A stretch of 64,000 nucleotides of DNA, from assembly GCA_020555605.1 (NCBI GenBank), contig JAJCJC010000003.1, positions 170,986 to 234,985 of the forward strand, given 5' to 3'. Below the pieces are notes generated by a model. The model worked only from the letters and a program-made list of their open reading frames with translations. It searched no databases and was not told where the DNA came from. Position numbers and translations under genes: made by a program. Positions 44,909 through 53,549 of the stretch are shown here, one piece after another (position 1 is the first letter of the stretch; every line of letters starts with the position of its first letter). This DNA comes from a bacterium 210917-SL.2.15. GTDB lineage: Bacteria; Bacillota; Clostridia; Oscillospirales; Oscillospiraceae.

Positions 44909-44945
44909 GGCTGCACAACTCCTTTTCGTATGGATGTTCCTCATC

Positions 44946-44977
44946 AAATTCGGTTAAATATCAATTTAACCGAATTT
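44946..44977 (-). promoter_or_regulatory. Perfect 14-bp inverted repeat at the start of the xerC-like transcript
   Basis: AAATTCGGTTAAAT (44946-44959) and ATTTAACCGAATTT (44964-44977) are exact complements around a 4-base gap. The repeat begins immediately downstream of the -10 box and covers the expected +1, the position of a repressor operator. It could alternatively be an mRNA 5' hairpin or a recombinase binding site. Confidence 0.7.
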
Positions 44978-45006
44978 ATTATAGCAAATCAGTCAAAAAC
45001 TGTCAA
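44978..45006 (-). promoter_or_regulatory. Consensus promoter for the xerC-like gene
   Basis: On the minus strand there is a perfect TTGACA (complement 45001-45006), 17 bases, and a perfect TATAAT (complement 44978-44983). Confidence 0.88.
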
Positions 45007-45131
45007 CCATCCCGTTCCGGTTTTTGATCCATGAACTTTCCTGCTGCTCATTTTCACAGAAACAATCCCCGGGCATACCAAGGAAAAATTCGAGTATGTC
45101 CGGGGATGCTTGGGCCGCGGCAATGATCCTT

Positions 45132-45632
45132 TCATGGAGCATAAAAACCGCGGATGTGAATATAGCGAATGCTTTTGTATTGGTACGTGCTAAGCGGGCG
45201 GTTGTCGGCATCATCACTGTGGGCTGCAATCAAAATAGTAGCCGGTGTAATGGGCCGGCGCACAGACACAACTACAGGCGTATGCTTGTATTGGATGCCG
45301 TCAAACGACAGCTGCAGCACATCGCCCGGCTCAATCTGGCTGATGTCCGTATCCTGTCCCACTGGGCCGACCGATGCCTGTGTGCGTGTTAAAAAATCGA
45401 ACAAATATGGAACGCCTGTCCAGGATGGCGATTTTTCATTGGGGCTGATATAATACCAGCCGAATACCGGCGTAAAATTCATGATACCTGTGCCGGCATA
45501 AATGCATTGTGAAGCAAAGTTGGTACAATCGCCGCCGATGTTTTCATAATCATAAAACTGCGGATTGCGGCGAAATGCCCATCGGTGGGCATACGCTACG
45601 GCGGCCTGTCGGTTGTATGGATATAAAGTCAA
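45132..45632 (-). CDS. Putative amidase-domain protein (Amidase_6, PF12671)
   Basis: About 166 residues. It matches the amidase_6 family: YNRQAAVAYAHRWAFRRNP, the catalytic-type Cys in NIGGDCTNFASQCIYAG, GWYYISPNEKSPSWTGVPYLFDFL, QIEPGDVLQL and the His/Asp pair AAHSDDADNRPLSTY. No signal peptide is seen. The start is uncertain: TTG at 45632 has GGGAGGTG 9 bases upstream; GTG at 45644 is an alternative. The ATG at 45767 lies in the loop of the fba terminator and is unlikely to be used. Family members are often encoded by spore-formers; function is unknown. Confidence 0.78.
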   Translation of the reverse strand: MTLYPYNRQAAVAYAHRWAFRRNPQFYDYENIGGDCTNFASQCIYAGTGIMNFTPVFGWYYISPNEKSPSWTGVPYLFDFLTRTQASVGPVGQDTDISQIEPGDVLQLSFDGIQYKHTPVVVSVRRPITPATILIAAHSDDADNRPLSTYQYKSIRYIHIRGFYAP

Positions 45633-45658
45633 AAAGGATAACACCTCCCTGCCCTCTT

Positions 45659-45688
45659 TATTGTATGCCTGTATAAGGGCAATGGTGA
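45659..45688 (-). promoter_or_regulatory. Possible mother-cell (sigma-K/E) promoter for the amidase gene
   Basis: On the minus strand CATACAATA (complement 45659-45667) matches the sigma-K/sigma-E -10 consensus, with CACC 17 bases upstream as a -35. It lies between the fba terminator and the proposed start. Confidence 0.35.
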
Positions 45689-45742
45689 AGCGTGTCGAAG
45701 CGTTCATCCCAAGAACGGTGACTTCCTTTCTGCTGCGGTCGT

Positions 45743-45783
45743 AAAAAAGGAATTCCTGCCCGATCATAAATGGCAGGAATTCC
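45743..45783 (-). terminator. Terminator of fba
   Basis: On the minus strand the perfect 12-bp stem GGAATTCCTGCC / GGCAGGAATTCC is followed by TTTTTT, 27 bases after the fba stop. Confidence 0.92.
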
Positions 45784-45809
45784 CTTGAAAACGTTGATTT
45801 ACGGTAGAA

Positions 45810-46793
45810 TCAGCCGTTGCTCAGCTCGTGTGCATGACCTGCACAGCCCAGTACATCTACCAGTTTATGCTTGACCAGCTCATGAATATTGGCACGGGCG
45901 GGCTTCAGATATTCGCGGGGATCAAATTTATCGGGGTGCTCGTGGAAGAATTTGCGGATCGTACCAGTCATTGCCAAGCGCAGATCTGAGTCGATGTTGA
46001 TTTTGCAGACTGCGCTACGGGCGGCCTCGCGCAGCTGGTCTTCTGGTACGCCGATCGCGCCGGGCATGGTGCCGCCGTTTTCGTTGACCATCTTCACATA
46101 GTCCTGTGGAACCGAAGATGAACCGTGTAGCACAATGGGGAAATTCGGAAGGTTCTTCTCCACTTCATGCAGAATATCAAAGCGCAACGGAGGCGGGACA
46201 AGGATGCCCTTTTTATTTGGCGTACACTGTTCGGGCTTGAATTTGTACGCGCCGTGGGAGGTACCGATGGCGATGGCCAGAGAATCGCAGCCTGTGCGGC
46301 TGACAAACTCCTCGACCTCCTCCGGACGGGTATAATGGGAGTCTTCCGCCAAAACGTTGACGTCGTCTTCGATGCCGGCCAGAGCGCCCAGTTCAGCCTC
46401 TACGACCACGCCGTGATCGTGCGCATATTCCACAACGCGCTTGGTGAGTTCCACATTTTCCTCAAAGGGTTTGGACGAGGCGTCGATCATGACAGAAGTA
46501 AATCCTCCGTCAATGCAGCTTTTGCACAACTCAAAGGTGTCGCCATGATCCAGATGCAGGCAGATCGGCAGGCCGGTTTCGATCACGGCAGCTTCCACCA
46601 GTTTGATGAGATAAGTATGGTTTGCATAGGCGCGGGCGCCTTTGGAGACCTGGAGAATCAGAGGCGCATCCACTTCCTTTGCAGCTTCGGTGATCCCCTG
46701 AACGATTTCCATGTTGTTCACGTTAAAAGCACCAATGGCGTAGCCGCCTTTGTATGCTTTTTCGAACATTTCTTTGGATGAAACAAGTGCCAT
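45810..46793 (-). CDS. fba: Class II fructose-1,6-bisphosphate aldolase
   Basis: A 327-residue zinc aldolase: AFNVNNMEIVQGI, the metal His pair in CLHLDHGDTFELC, TSVMIDASSKPFEENV, EAELGALAGIEDD, AIGTSHGAYKF and LHGSSSVPQDYV. It cleaves fructose-1,6-bisphosphate in glycolysis. It is monocistronic, transcribed away from the phosphofructokinase gene 47 kb, its pathway neighbour. Confidence 0.97.
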   Translation of the reverse strand: MALVSSKEMFEKAYKGGYAIGAFNVNNMEIVQGITEAAKEVDAPLILQVSKGARAYANHTYLIKLVEAAVIETGLPICLHLDHGDTFELCKSCIDGGFTSVMIDASSKPFEENVELTKRVVEYAHDHGVVVEAELGALAGIEDDVNVLAEDSHYTRPEEVEEFVSRTGCDSLAIAIGTSHGAYKFKPEQCTPNKKGILVPPPLRFDILHEVEKNLPNFPIVLHGSSSVPQDYVKMVNENGGTMPGAIGVPEDQLREAARSAVCKINIDSDLRLAMTGTIRKFFHEHPDKFDPREYLKPARANIHELVKHKLVDVLGCAGHAHELSNG

Positions 46794-46825
46794 GAAACTT
46801 CATCTCCTAATTAATTTGTACTTGA

Positions 46826-46854
46826 ATTTTATCAATATTGGCGCATAAATGCAA
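46826..46854 (-). promoter_or_regulatory. Promoter for fba
   Basis: On the minus strand there is TTGCAT (complement 46849-46854), 17 bases, TAAAAT (complement 46826-46831), followed after 24 bases by the GGAGATG ribosome site. Confidence 0.7.
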
Positions 46855-47020
46855 GAGTATTTCAAAGATTTCTGTTGAAAAAGCCTATACTTTTTTCCAA
46901 AAGCATGGTAAAATAACAAAGTAAGCATGGTTTTGCAGAAAACAGTTGCCTGCTGTTTCCCTTTTGTGCAGGCGGGCAGCTGGCTTTCGTAAGACAGTAA
47001 AATTTGGAGGTAATGAGAAA

Positions 47021-48262
47021 ATGAGCGAATTGAAAGGCGCATGCATCATTGGTCAATCCGGCGGTCCCACATCTGTGATCAACGCCAGTGCTCTGGGCGT
47101 GATCGAAACAGCACTGAAAAACAATTCCATCACCCGAGTCCTGGGCGCTGAACATGGTATCGTTGGCGTATTGAACGAACGCTTGTTCGATATGGGACAG
47201 GAGGACCCCGCGGAGCTTTCTCTTCTGAAATATACCCCCTCCTCTGCCCTGGGTTCCTGCCGCTATAAAATGGCGGATCCCGATGTCGATGACACCGATT
47301 ACAAACGGATCCTGGAGATTTTCCAGAAATACGACGTGCGCTATTTCTTTTATAACGGAGGCAACGACTCCATGGATACCTGCAACAAAATCAGCAAATA
47401 TATGCAGAAGGTAGGCTACGAGTGCCGTGTTATGGGCGTTCCCAAGACCATCGACAACGATCTGTTCGGAACGGACCATTGCCCGGGTTATGCAAGCGCC
47501 GCAAAGTATATCGCTACTTCCTGCATGGAAGTTTACCACGATGCTCGCGTGTATGACACGGGTATGGTGGTCATCATTGAAATCATGGGCCGCCATGCGG
47601 GCTGGTTGGCAGCCTCGGCCGCTTTAGCTTCGGCTTACGGCTGCGGTCCCGATTTAATTTATCTCCCTGAAACGGATTTTGATATGGATCAGTTCCTGAC
47701 GGATGTGGACCGTGTTTACAAAGAAAAAGGTAACTGCCTGGTGGCTGTGTCGGAAGGGATTCACTACCCCGATGGTAGCTTCGTTTCTGAGGCCAGCACC
47801 TCTGCTACAGACGGCTTCGGCCACGCTCAGCTGGGCGGTCTGGCCCCCACTTTGGCCGATTTGGCCAAGACCCGTACCGGTGCAAAGGTGCGCGGCATCG
47901 AATTGAGCCTGCTGCAGCGCTGCGCCGCGCATCTTGCTTCTGAAACGGATATTGAGGAATCGTATCTCGCCGGCAAAACAGCCGTGGAAGCCGCTGTTTC
48001 CGGTGTGACGGACAAGATGGTTGCTTTTGAGCGCGTCTATGAAGACGGTGCATATACCTGCAAGACCAAGCTGCTGGGGCTGACCGAAGTTGCTAACACT
48101 GAAAAAAAGGTTCCCCTGGAGTGGATCAACAAGGACGGCAACGGTATGACGCAAGCCTATATCGACTACGTCCTTCCCCTGATCCAAGGCGAGCCGAATC
48201 GCCCGATGGCAGATTCCCTCCCCCGTTTTGCTCGACTGAAAAAAGTATTGGTAAAAGAATAA
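47021..48262 (+). CDS. pfp: PPi-dependent 6-phosphofructokinase
   Basis: A 413-residue phosphofructokinase-family protein: GQSGGPTSVINASALG, YNGGNDSMDTCNKI, the MGVPKTIDNDL motif, and EIMGRHAGWLAASAAL. In the known structures GGDDS/GGNDS together with the Lys of PKTIDND marks pyrophosphate rather than ATP as phosphoryl donor. It catalyses the reversible fructose-6-P to fructose-1,6-bisP step. ATG at 47021 has GGAGG 10 bases upstream; the frame upstream of it overlaps the leader. Confidence 0.92.
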   Translation: MSELKGACIIGQSGGPTSVINASALGVIETALKNNSITRVLGAEHGIVGVLNERLFDMGQEDPAELSLLKYTPSSALGSCRYKMADPDVDDTDYKRILEIFQKYDVRYFFYNGGNDSMDTCNKISKYMQKVGYECRVMGVPKTIDNDLFGTDHCPGYASAAKYIATSCMEVYHDARVYDTGMVVIIEIMGRHAGWLAASAALASAYGCGPDLIYLPETDFDMDQFLTDVDRVYKEKGNCLVAVSEGIHYPDGSFVSEASTSATDGFGHAQLGGLAPTLADLAKTRTGAKVRGIELSLLQRCAAHLASETDIEESYLAGKTAVEAAVSGVTDKMVAFERVYEDGAYTCKTKLLGLTEVANTEKKVPLEWINKDGNGMTQAYIDYVLPLIQGEPNRPMADSLPRFARLKKVLVKE

Positions 48263-48277
48263 GGAACGTTCTTTCGA

Positions 48278-48312
48278 ATCTCCCGGTGCTGCGTGCACCG
48301 GGAGATTTTCAT
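48278..48312 (+). terminator. Terminator after pfp
   Basis: A 12-bp stem ATCTCCCGGTGC / GCACCGGGAGAT is followed by TTTCATTTTC. Confidence 0.88.
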
Positions 48313-48398
48313 TTTCTCACGCCCTATTTGGTATGAAAAAATACGAAAAGTCCCGGACAATTGTGAACCGGTCCATTAAAAACGGACAATAGACAAAG

Positions 48399-48437
48399 CC
48401 CCCCTTGATGTAGGAAAATAAAACTACATCAGGGGGG
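48399..48437 (+). terminator. Hairpin at the left end of the IS
   Basis: The stem CCCCCCTTGATGTAG / CTACATCAGGGGGG with an A/T-rich 10-base loop is followed by ATTTC. Such hairpins near IS ends usually block read-in transcription or translation of the transposase. Confidence 0.65.
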
Positions 48438-48444
48438 ATTTCAT

Positions 48445-48728
48445 ATGCCAAAAAGATATCAAAAAATGCAGGGGCCTCTACCGGAAATCAAGAAAATGTA
48501 GAAAGCGGTATGAGCCAGCGGGAAGTTGCAGAAAGCCTGGGGCTGGAGGGAGACAGTCCAATCCATGCCTTGCTGAAGCGAGAGCGGAAGAAAACAATGC
48601 AGGTCGTACCCAAACAGAGAGGGAGGAAACCCGCCAGGCCCCTACAAGAATACAAGTATGAAAAGAAACGTCTGAAAATGGAAAATACACTATTGCGGGA
48701 TTTTATTTTGCTCATGGGAAGGAAGTGA
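48445..48728 (+). pseudogene. IS3-family orfA, frameshifted
   Basis: The first 18 codons (MPKRYQKMQGPLPEIKKM) end in TAG at 48499-48501, and the rest continues in another frame from 48510 (MSQREVAESLGLEGDSP, KRRGRKPA-type basic region, YKYEKKRLKMENTLLRDF). A loss of about one base near 48500 explains this. The encoded product is the helix-turn-helix/leucine-zipper protein that precedes the transposase. Confidence 0.8.
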
Positions 48729-49447
48729 GGCTGAAGATCAAGTATCCGGTATCCGTCATGTGTGTATTTTGGGGTATCCAGGAGTGGCTATTATGATTAT
48801 GTGAAACGAGTGAATCCGCCTGAGAAGGAGGCGCCACTGGCTGATCTGCTTCGGAAACAGCAGGAGCATTGCTTTCAAACCTATGGCTATCGCCGGATGC
48901 ACCTGTGGTTAACGCGGCAAGGTGTCATATGGATTTCCTTTCCTTGACATAGACTTTGTAATGCCGTATTTTTTTAGTCAGCTGGAGCTATGCTTGAGAG
49001 GTGTATTGAAAGCCCTGGCCGCTGTGGAGCCGCAACTCTGCGGCGGCCCTCTTTTTTCCTTTTCTCATGGCTAAACGAATGGTGTCCAGGACCAGATTCA
49101 CCGTCTGTTGAGTAGCGGCCTTATAAGCTATAATGCTGTTGTCGTATAGATCCCGGATCATGGATGGATACAGCACTCCTTGCTTGGTATGAATGTAAGA
49201 AATATCTGTTACCCATTTCCGGTTTAGCCTGTCTGCATAAAACTCCCTATGGTTTTCGGATTGTGGTGGATACCTTCATGGCAGAAAATTTCTTCTCCAT
49301 CCTCAAAGCAGAGTGTATTTACCCGCACAAGCCGGCTACCTTTTCCGAGGCCAACCAAATGATTGACCGATATATCCACTTTTACAACCATGAGCGTATC
49401 CAGTTAAAGACTGGAGAGGCGCCGCTTGCGCGACGCCTCTCCGCCTA
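48729..49447 (+). pseudogene. IS3-family orfB transposase, frameshifted, inverted and deleted
   Basis: The pieces are: YFGVSRSGYYDYVKR and YGYRRMHLWLTRQG on the plus strand (to 48920); a segment on the minus strand (48921-49274) encoding EFYADRLNRKWVTDISYIHTKQG, IRDLYDNSIIAYKAATQQ and LHSGQGFQYTSQA; then MAENFFSILKAECIY and HFYNHERIQLKTGEAPL on the plus strand. The second catalytic Asp of HSDQG is Gly here, an in-frame TAG follows SQA, about 30 residues between HHNPKTI and EFYAD are missing, and the 5' part is frameshifted near 48765. It cannot make an active enzyme. Confidence 0.85.
48921..49274 (-). repeat. 354-bp inverted core segment of the IS transposase
   Basis: The segment starts GGTGTC and ends GATACC, short imperfect inverted repeats. 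Flipping it in silico joins CGGCAA to GGTATCCACCACAATCCG (RQGIHHNPKT) on the left and CCATATGAC to ACCTTCATGG (NPYDTFMAENFF) on the right, restoring the normal transposase order. So the core was inverted after insertion, with breakpoints at these hexamers. Confidence 0.8.
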
Positions 49448-49551
49448 AAACTCAATATTTCCTACCAGGGGCTTTTTTGTACTGTCCGCACAATCCGGGG
49501 CGACTCACTCTGTTGCTCCGGGACTTTTGTTTTATTGTCAATAAAAAAGAT

Positions 49552-50484
49552 TTATGCTTTGGCCGTTTTCTTTCCGCTGCCAATCCTTCTCAAGTTCACC
49601 CACAGCGGACCTGCAATGCATACAGAAGAATATGTGCCGCTGCCGATGCCGACAATCAGTGCAATGGCGAAGTTCTGAATGGAAGGCACGCCCAAGATCA
49701 GAATCAGCACAATGGGAATCAGCGTCGTCACAGACGTGTTGATACTTCTGGCCAGCGTCTGCTTGATGCTGCGGTCGGTCACATCACCAAAGATCTTATT
49801 ATCGGCAATGCCTTTGGTGTTTTCGCGGACGCGATCAAACACGACGATAGTGGCATTGATCGAGTAGCCGAGGATCGTCAAAGCTGCGGCGATAAAGTTC
49901 ATATTCACCGGCAGCTGGAAAATTGCAAAAAACGCCATCATAACGCAGATATCATGGCACAGCGTCAAAACGGCGGCGAGGCCGGAACGGAATTCAAAGC
50001 GGATCGTGATATAAATCAGAATCAGAACGATCGCTAGCAGGGACGCCTTCACGGCTGCGGCCTTCAAATCGTCGCCTACCGAGGCGGAAATATAGGTGGT
50101 CTCGCCGGCCTGCACATTGGGATAAGCCTCCTTGACCGCGCTAAACACCGCATCGCGAGTCTCGCTGTCCATTTCCAGCGTTTTGACCAGAACACCGGTG
50201 CCGCTGGAACCTGTAGCCTGGACCTGAACAGCCGCGGCCTGGAATCCTGTAGTCTGACTGGTGATCTGACGGATATTATCTGTCACGCCGGAATCTACAG
50301 TGACGCCCAGATCATACGTTGTGCTGACACCGCCGACGAACTCCGTATCAAAATTGAACGGGCTGACGCCGAAAAGCGTAGCAAGGAAACAGCCCAAACC
50401 GATACCGGCCAGAATCAGGGAGATAATGCCGAAAATTTTGAATTTCTGCACAAAGCTGAACGTAGATTTCGTAAAATCTTTCAT
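49552..50484 (-). CDS. secF: Protein translocase subunit SecF
   Basis: A 310-residue membrane protein with six spans: N-terminal span ISLILAGIGLGCFLATLFG, a periplasmic-type domain (VGGVSTTYDLGVTV), and the conserved LTILGYSINATIVVFDRVREN and SINTSVTTLIPIVLILILG. With SecD it uses the proton-motive force to aid Sec export. ATG at 50482-50484 follows GGAGGTG, 2 bases after the secD stop. The IS lies directly downstream, and no terminator of its own was recognised. Confidence 0.95.
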   Translation of the reverse strand: MKDFTKSTFSFVQKFKIFGIISLILAGIGLGCFLATLFGVSPFNFDTEFVGGVSTTYDLGVTVDSGVTDNIRQITSQTTGFQAAAVQVQATGSSGTGVLVKTLEMDSETRDAVFSAVKEAYPNVQAGETTYISASVGDDLKAAAVKASLLAIVLILIYITIRFEFRSGLAAVLTLCHDICVMMAFFAIFQLPVNMNFIAAALTILGYSINATIVVFDRVRENTKGIADNKIFGDVTDRSIKQTLARSINTSVTTLIPIVLILILGVPSIQNFAIALIVGIGSGTYSSVCIAGPLWVNLRRIGSGKKTAKA

Positions 50485-50486
50485 AA

Positions 50487-51800
50487 TTAGTCGGCACCTC
50501 CCATCTTCACACCGTATGCCGCCAGGCTCTTGGGCTGATGGTTGGCAAAGGTTTTGAGGATCACGCGGGTGATCACAATCATTGTAAACATGGACAAGAT
50601 CACACCGATCAGTAATGTTTTCGCGAAACCGACAATGGTGCCGGTTCCCTGCCACCACAGGCAACATGCCGCAATACAGGTTGTGACGTTAGAGTCCAGA
50701 ATCGCGGAGAACGCATTTTTGAAACCAGCATCCATCGCCACACGGATCGTGCGGCCCGCACGCAGTTCTTCTTTGATGCGCTCAAAAATTACGATGTTGG
50801 CATCCACCGCCATTCCCAATGTCAGGATGATACCGGCAATCCCCGAAAGGGTCAGATTCAGATGGCTCCAGGAAATAATGTCCACGAAAACCGCCCCGAA
50901 GAAAATCAGGGAAATGGCCGAGGCCACCCCCAGCACGCGGTAATAGAAAATCATGAACAGAATGATGAGAATCAGGCCGATGATGGCAGCCTGGATACTG
51001 GTGTTCAAAGACTGCAGGCCCAGTGTTGCGGAAACGGATTCCATCTGGATATTCTGCAGGGAGAACGGCAGCTGGCCGGATGCGATCAGGCCCGCCAGAC
51101 GGGAAGCGCTCTCCTGTGTTGCATTGCTGCCCAAGGTGATGGACACATGTTCGCTGTTGATACCAGTGGAGGCATATTTGGCGTCTACATAGGGCGCACT
51201 GATAACCTCATCATCCATCATAATCGAGATATAATTGCTGCCGTCAGTACGGCTGGCCACCTGCTTTGTGGCTTCTGTAAATTTTTTCTGGCCCTCGGCG
51301 CTCAAATCAACATTGACATAATAGACATTGAAGCCCGTATTGTCCACATCGCCATAAGCCATGCTGGCCCCGGTCAGATCGTCGCCGGTCAGAATCACGT
51401 TACCATCGGCATCGACAAATGTGACTTTTGCCGTGGAACCCAGCATCTGGACTGCCTCTTCCGGATCGTCGATATTGGGAATCGCCACGACGACACGATC
51501 ATCGCCGGACAGATATACGTCCGCCTCAGTGTAGCCGAAGGTCGTCAGACGTTCGCGCAGCATCGTCTGCGCAGCCTTCATCCCCTCGCTCAATTCCTCG
51601 GCTGAAACATCGGCGCCCTCCAGATCGGCTTCGTATGTAATTTCAGCGCCGCCAACCAGATCCAGACCGAGGACAACGCCGTCCTTCACATTCGGGATCT
51701 TGGCAATGCCGAGATTCAAGCCGTTGAAGATTGTCCATGTGCTCAGCACAATGACCAGCAAGATCACGATCAAGCCAGCCGGACTGTACTTCTTTTTCAT
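50487..51800 (-). CDS. secD: Protein translocase subunit SecD
   Basis: A 437-residue protein with an N-terminal span (AGLIVILLVIVLSTWTIF), the LGLDLVGGAEITYEA motif, a large extracytoplasmic domain, and the C-terminal six-helix part with GIAGIILTLGMAVDANIVIFERIKEELRAG. It partners SecF and YajC. ATG at 51800 is preferred because GGGAGA lies 7 bases upstream; alternatives at 51815 and 51818 exist. It is the first gene of secD-secF. Confidence 0.95.
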   Translation of the reverse strand: MKKKYSPAGLIVILLVIVLSTWTIFNGLNLGIAKIPNVKDGVVLGLDLVGGAEITYEADLEGADVSAEELSEGMKAAQTMLRERLTTFGYTEADVYLSGDDRVVVAIPNIDDPEEAVQMLGSTAKVTFVDADGNVILTGDDLTGASMAYGDVDNTGFNVYYVNVDLSAEGQKKFTEATKQVASRTDGSNYISIMMDDEVISAPYVDAKYASTGINSEHVSITLGSNATQESASRLAGLIASGQLPFSLQNIQMESVSATLGLQSLNTSIQAAIIGLILIILFMIFYYRVLGVASAISLIFFGAVFVDIISWSHLNLTLSGIAGIILTLGMAVDANIVIFERIKEELRAGRTIRVAMDAGFKNAFSAILDSNVTTCIAACCLWWQGTGTIVGFAKTLLIGVILSMFTMIVITRVILKTFANHQPKSLAAYGVKMGGAD

Positions 51801-51874
51801 TTTCGAATCTCCCATCACTTATGTTTTCCTTGGGGTCTTGCCGCACTTGCACCATCGCACAAGTACAGCCAGTT

Positions 51875-51903
51875 ATTATATAGGAAATGCGTTATAAAGT
51901 CAA
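51875..51903 (-). promoter_or_regulatory. Promoter for secDF
   Basis: On the minus strand there is TTGACT (complement 51898-51903), 17 bases, and a perfect TATAAT (complement 51875-51880). Confidence 0.85.
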
Positions 51904-51955
51904 TATAAATCCCGCGAAGCATGTCAGATCCACGGAATTTACAACTTCGCGTCCT

Positions 51956-53392
51956 TTAGACTTTTAGCGCTGTGGCTTCTCTGTTCAATTCCTGTGCAAA
52001 AGGTGCCAGGGCCGGGGCCACGTCGTTTTTCAGAAATTCCTCCACCTGCTGCGGGCAACGGCCGATATAGGCCTCCGGCCGCATATGTGCCATCAATTCC
52101 TCCCGGCTCATGCCGAATTTTGGATTCGCTGCGATCAAATCGATCAGATTGTTGGCCAGGCCCAGTTCTTTCACGTTCCGCCCTGCTTCAATGGACATCC
52201 GACGGATTTCCTCATGCAGCTCCTGCCGGTCCCCGCCGCGGAGCACCGCATCCATCATAATATTTTCTGAAGCCATAAAAGGAAGTTCTTCCATAATGTG
52301 CTTCTCGATCACCTTCGGGTGAACGATCAAACCGGATGCCACATTGAGATAAATATTCAAAATGGCATCCACGGCCAGGAATGCCTCCGGTACGGAAATC
52401 CGTTTGTTGGCCGAATCGTCCAGCGTCCGCTCAAACCACTGCGTGGCGGCGGTGATGGCAGGGTTAGCCGCATCGGCGATCACATAGCGCGCCAGAGAGC
52501 AGATGCGCTCGCAGCGCATGGGATTGCGCTTATAGGGCATGGCGGAGGAGCCGATCTGGTCTTTTTCAAAAGGCTCCTCCACTTCCTTCAAGTGGCAGAG
52601 CAACCGCACGTCTGTAGCGAACTTGGAAGCGCTCTCTGCAATGCCGGCCAACGTGTTCACCACAGCGCTGTCTATTTTGCGGGAATAGGTCTGGCCGGAG
52701 ACGGGGACAACAGCGTCGAATCCCATTTCAGCGGCGATTTTCTGCTCCAAGAGCTTCACCTTATCCGTATTGCCGGCAAACAACTCCATAAAGCTGGCCT
52801 GCGTGCCGGTGGTTCCCTTGGAACCGAGGAGTTTGAGCGTGGAAATGCGGAAATTGACCTCTTCCAGGTCCATCAGCAGTTCATTCATCCAAAGAGTTGC
52901 GCGCTTGCCCACGGTGACCATCTGCGCAGCCTGAAAATGGGTGAAGCCCAGCGTCGGCATGGCTTTGTATTCATCGGCAAATTTCCCGAGCGCCGCAAGA
53001 ACCTGCACCAGTTTTCCGCGCACCAGCTGCAGTCCCTCGCGCATCAGGATTACGTCGGTATTGTCGCCTACATAACAACTGGTGGCACCTAAATGAATAA
53101 TGCCTTTCGCTTTAGGGCACTGGGCACCATAAGCATGCACATGGGCCATCACGTCGTGACGCAGCTTTTTCTCTTCTTCTGCTGCCACATCATAATTAAT
53201 ATCGTTGACATGGGATTCCATCTCGGCGATCATCTCGTCGGTGATCTGGGTCAGGCCCAACTCCTTTTCCGCCCGTGCCAACGCAATCCAGAGCCGGCGC
53301 CAAGTGGAGAATTTTTTATCCGGGGAAAAGAGATACAGCATTTCGTCACTGGCATAGCGGGATGCCAGCGGACTCTCATAGGTGTTTTTCAT
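51956..53392 (-). CDS. purB: Adenylosuccinate lyase
   Basis: A 478-residue fumarase/aspartase superfamily enzyme: YESPLASRYASDEM, LGATSCYVGDNTD, GFTHFQAAQMVTVGKR, the signature GSSAMPYKRNPMRCERICSL, and a helical C-terminus. It acts twice in purine synthesis, releasing fumarate from SAICAR and adenylosuccinate. The length is of the longer, eukaryote-like PurB type. It is monocistronic. Confidence 0.95.
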   Translation of the reverse strand: MKNTYESPLASRYASDEMLYLFSPDKKFSTWRRLWIALARAEKELGLTQITDEMIAEMESHVNDINYDVAAEEEKKLRHDVMAHVHAYGAQCPKAKGIIHLGATSCYVGDNTDVILMREGLQLVRGKLVQVLAALGKFADEYKAMPTLGFTHFQAAQMVTVGKRATLWMNELLMDLEEVNFRISTLKLLGSKGTTGTQASFMELFAGNTDKVKLLEQKIAAEMGFDAVVPVSGQTYSRKIDSAVVNTLAGIAESASKFATDVRLLCHLKEVEEPFEKDQIGSSAMPYKRNPMRCERICSLARYVIADAANPAITAATQWFERTLDDSANKRISVPEAFLAVDAILNIYLNVASGLIVHPKVIEKHIMEELPFMASENIMMDAVLRGGDRQELHEEIRRMSIEAGRNVKELGLANNLIDLIAANPKFGMSREELMAHMRPEAYIGRCPQQVEEFLKNDVAPALAPFAQELNREATALKV

Positions 53393-53454
53393 GTTCTTTC
53401 AACCTCATTTTTTGTATTTTAATCATATAAAACAAAATACATTATATTTTCAAT

Positions 53455-53484
53455 ATTTTATCATAGTCCCGCACGCTCCGTCAA
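53455..53484 (-). promoter_or_regulatory. Promoter for purB
   Basis: On the minus strand there is TTGACG (complement 53479-53484), 18 bases, TAAAAT (complement 53455-53460). A second TATAAT lies closer to the gene without a good -35. No PurR box or purine riboswitch was recognised. Confidence 0.55.
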
Positions 53485-53502
53485 TAAATTGATGAACGCA
53501 AA

Positions 53503-53540
53503 CGCAACGGGAAAGGGATAGCGCTCCCCTTCCCGCTGCG
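53503..53540 (-). terminator. Terminator of aspC
   Basis: On the minus strand the stem CGCAGCGGGAAGGGG / CCCTTTCCCGTTGCG is followed by TTTGCG, 10 bases after the aspC stop. Confidence 0.7.
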
Positions 53541-53549
53541 AAAGGATTT

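Larger units (their letters stand above)
48346..49528 (+). mobile_element. Degenerate IS3-family insertion sequence with an inverted core
   Basis: Perfect 12-bp terminal inverted repeats (AAAAGTCCCGGA at 48346-48357, TCCGGGACTTTT at 49517-49528) bound about 1.18 kb. Just inside, both ends share CGGACA and AAAGCCCC blocks. Content: an anti-read-in hairpin, a broken orfA with helix-turn-helix, and a scrambled DDE transposase orfB. No clear target-site duplication is visible. It lies between the pfp terminator and the secF 3' end, in a neutral spot between convergent genes. Confidence 0.85.

Noticed and set aside
45764..45767. ATG at 45767 as start of the amidase-domain gene
   Set aside because: It lies in the loop of the fba terminator, lacks a ribosome site and adds 45 residues outside the family's usual start.
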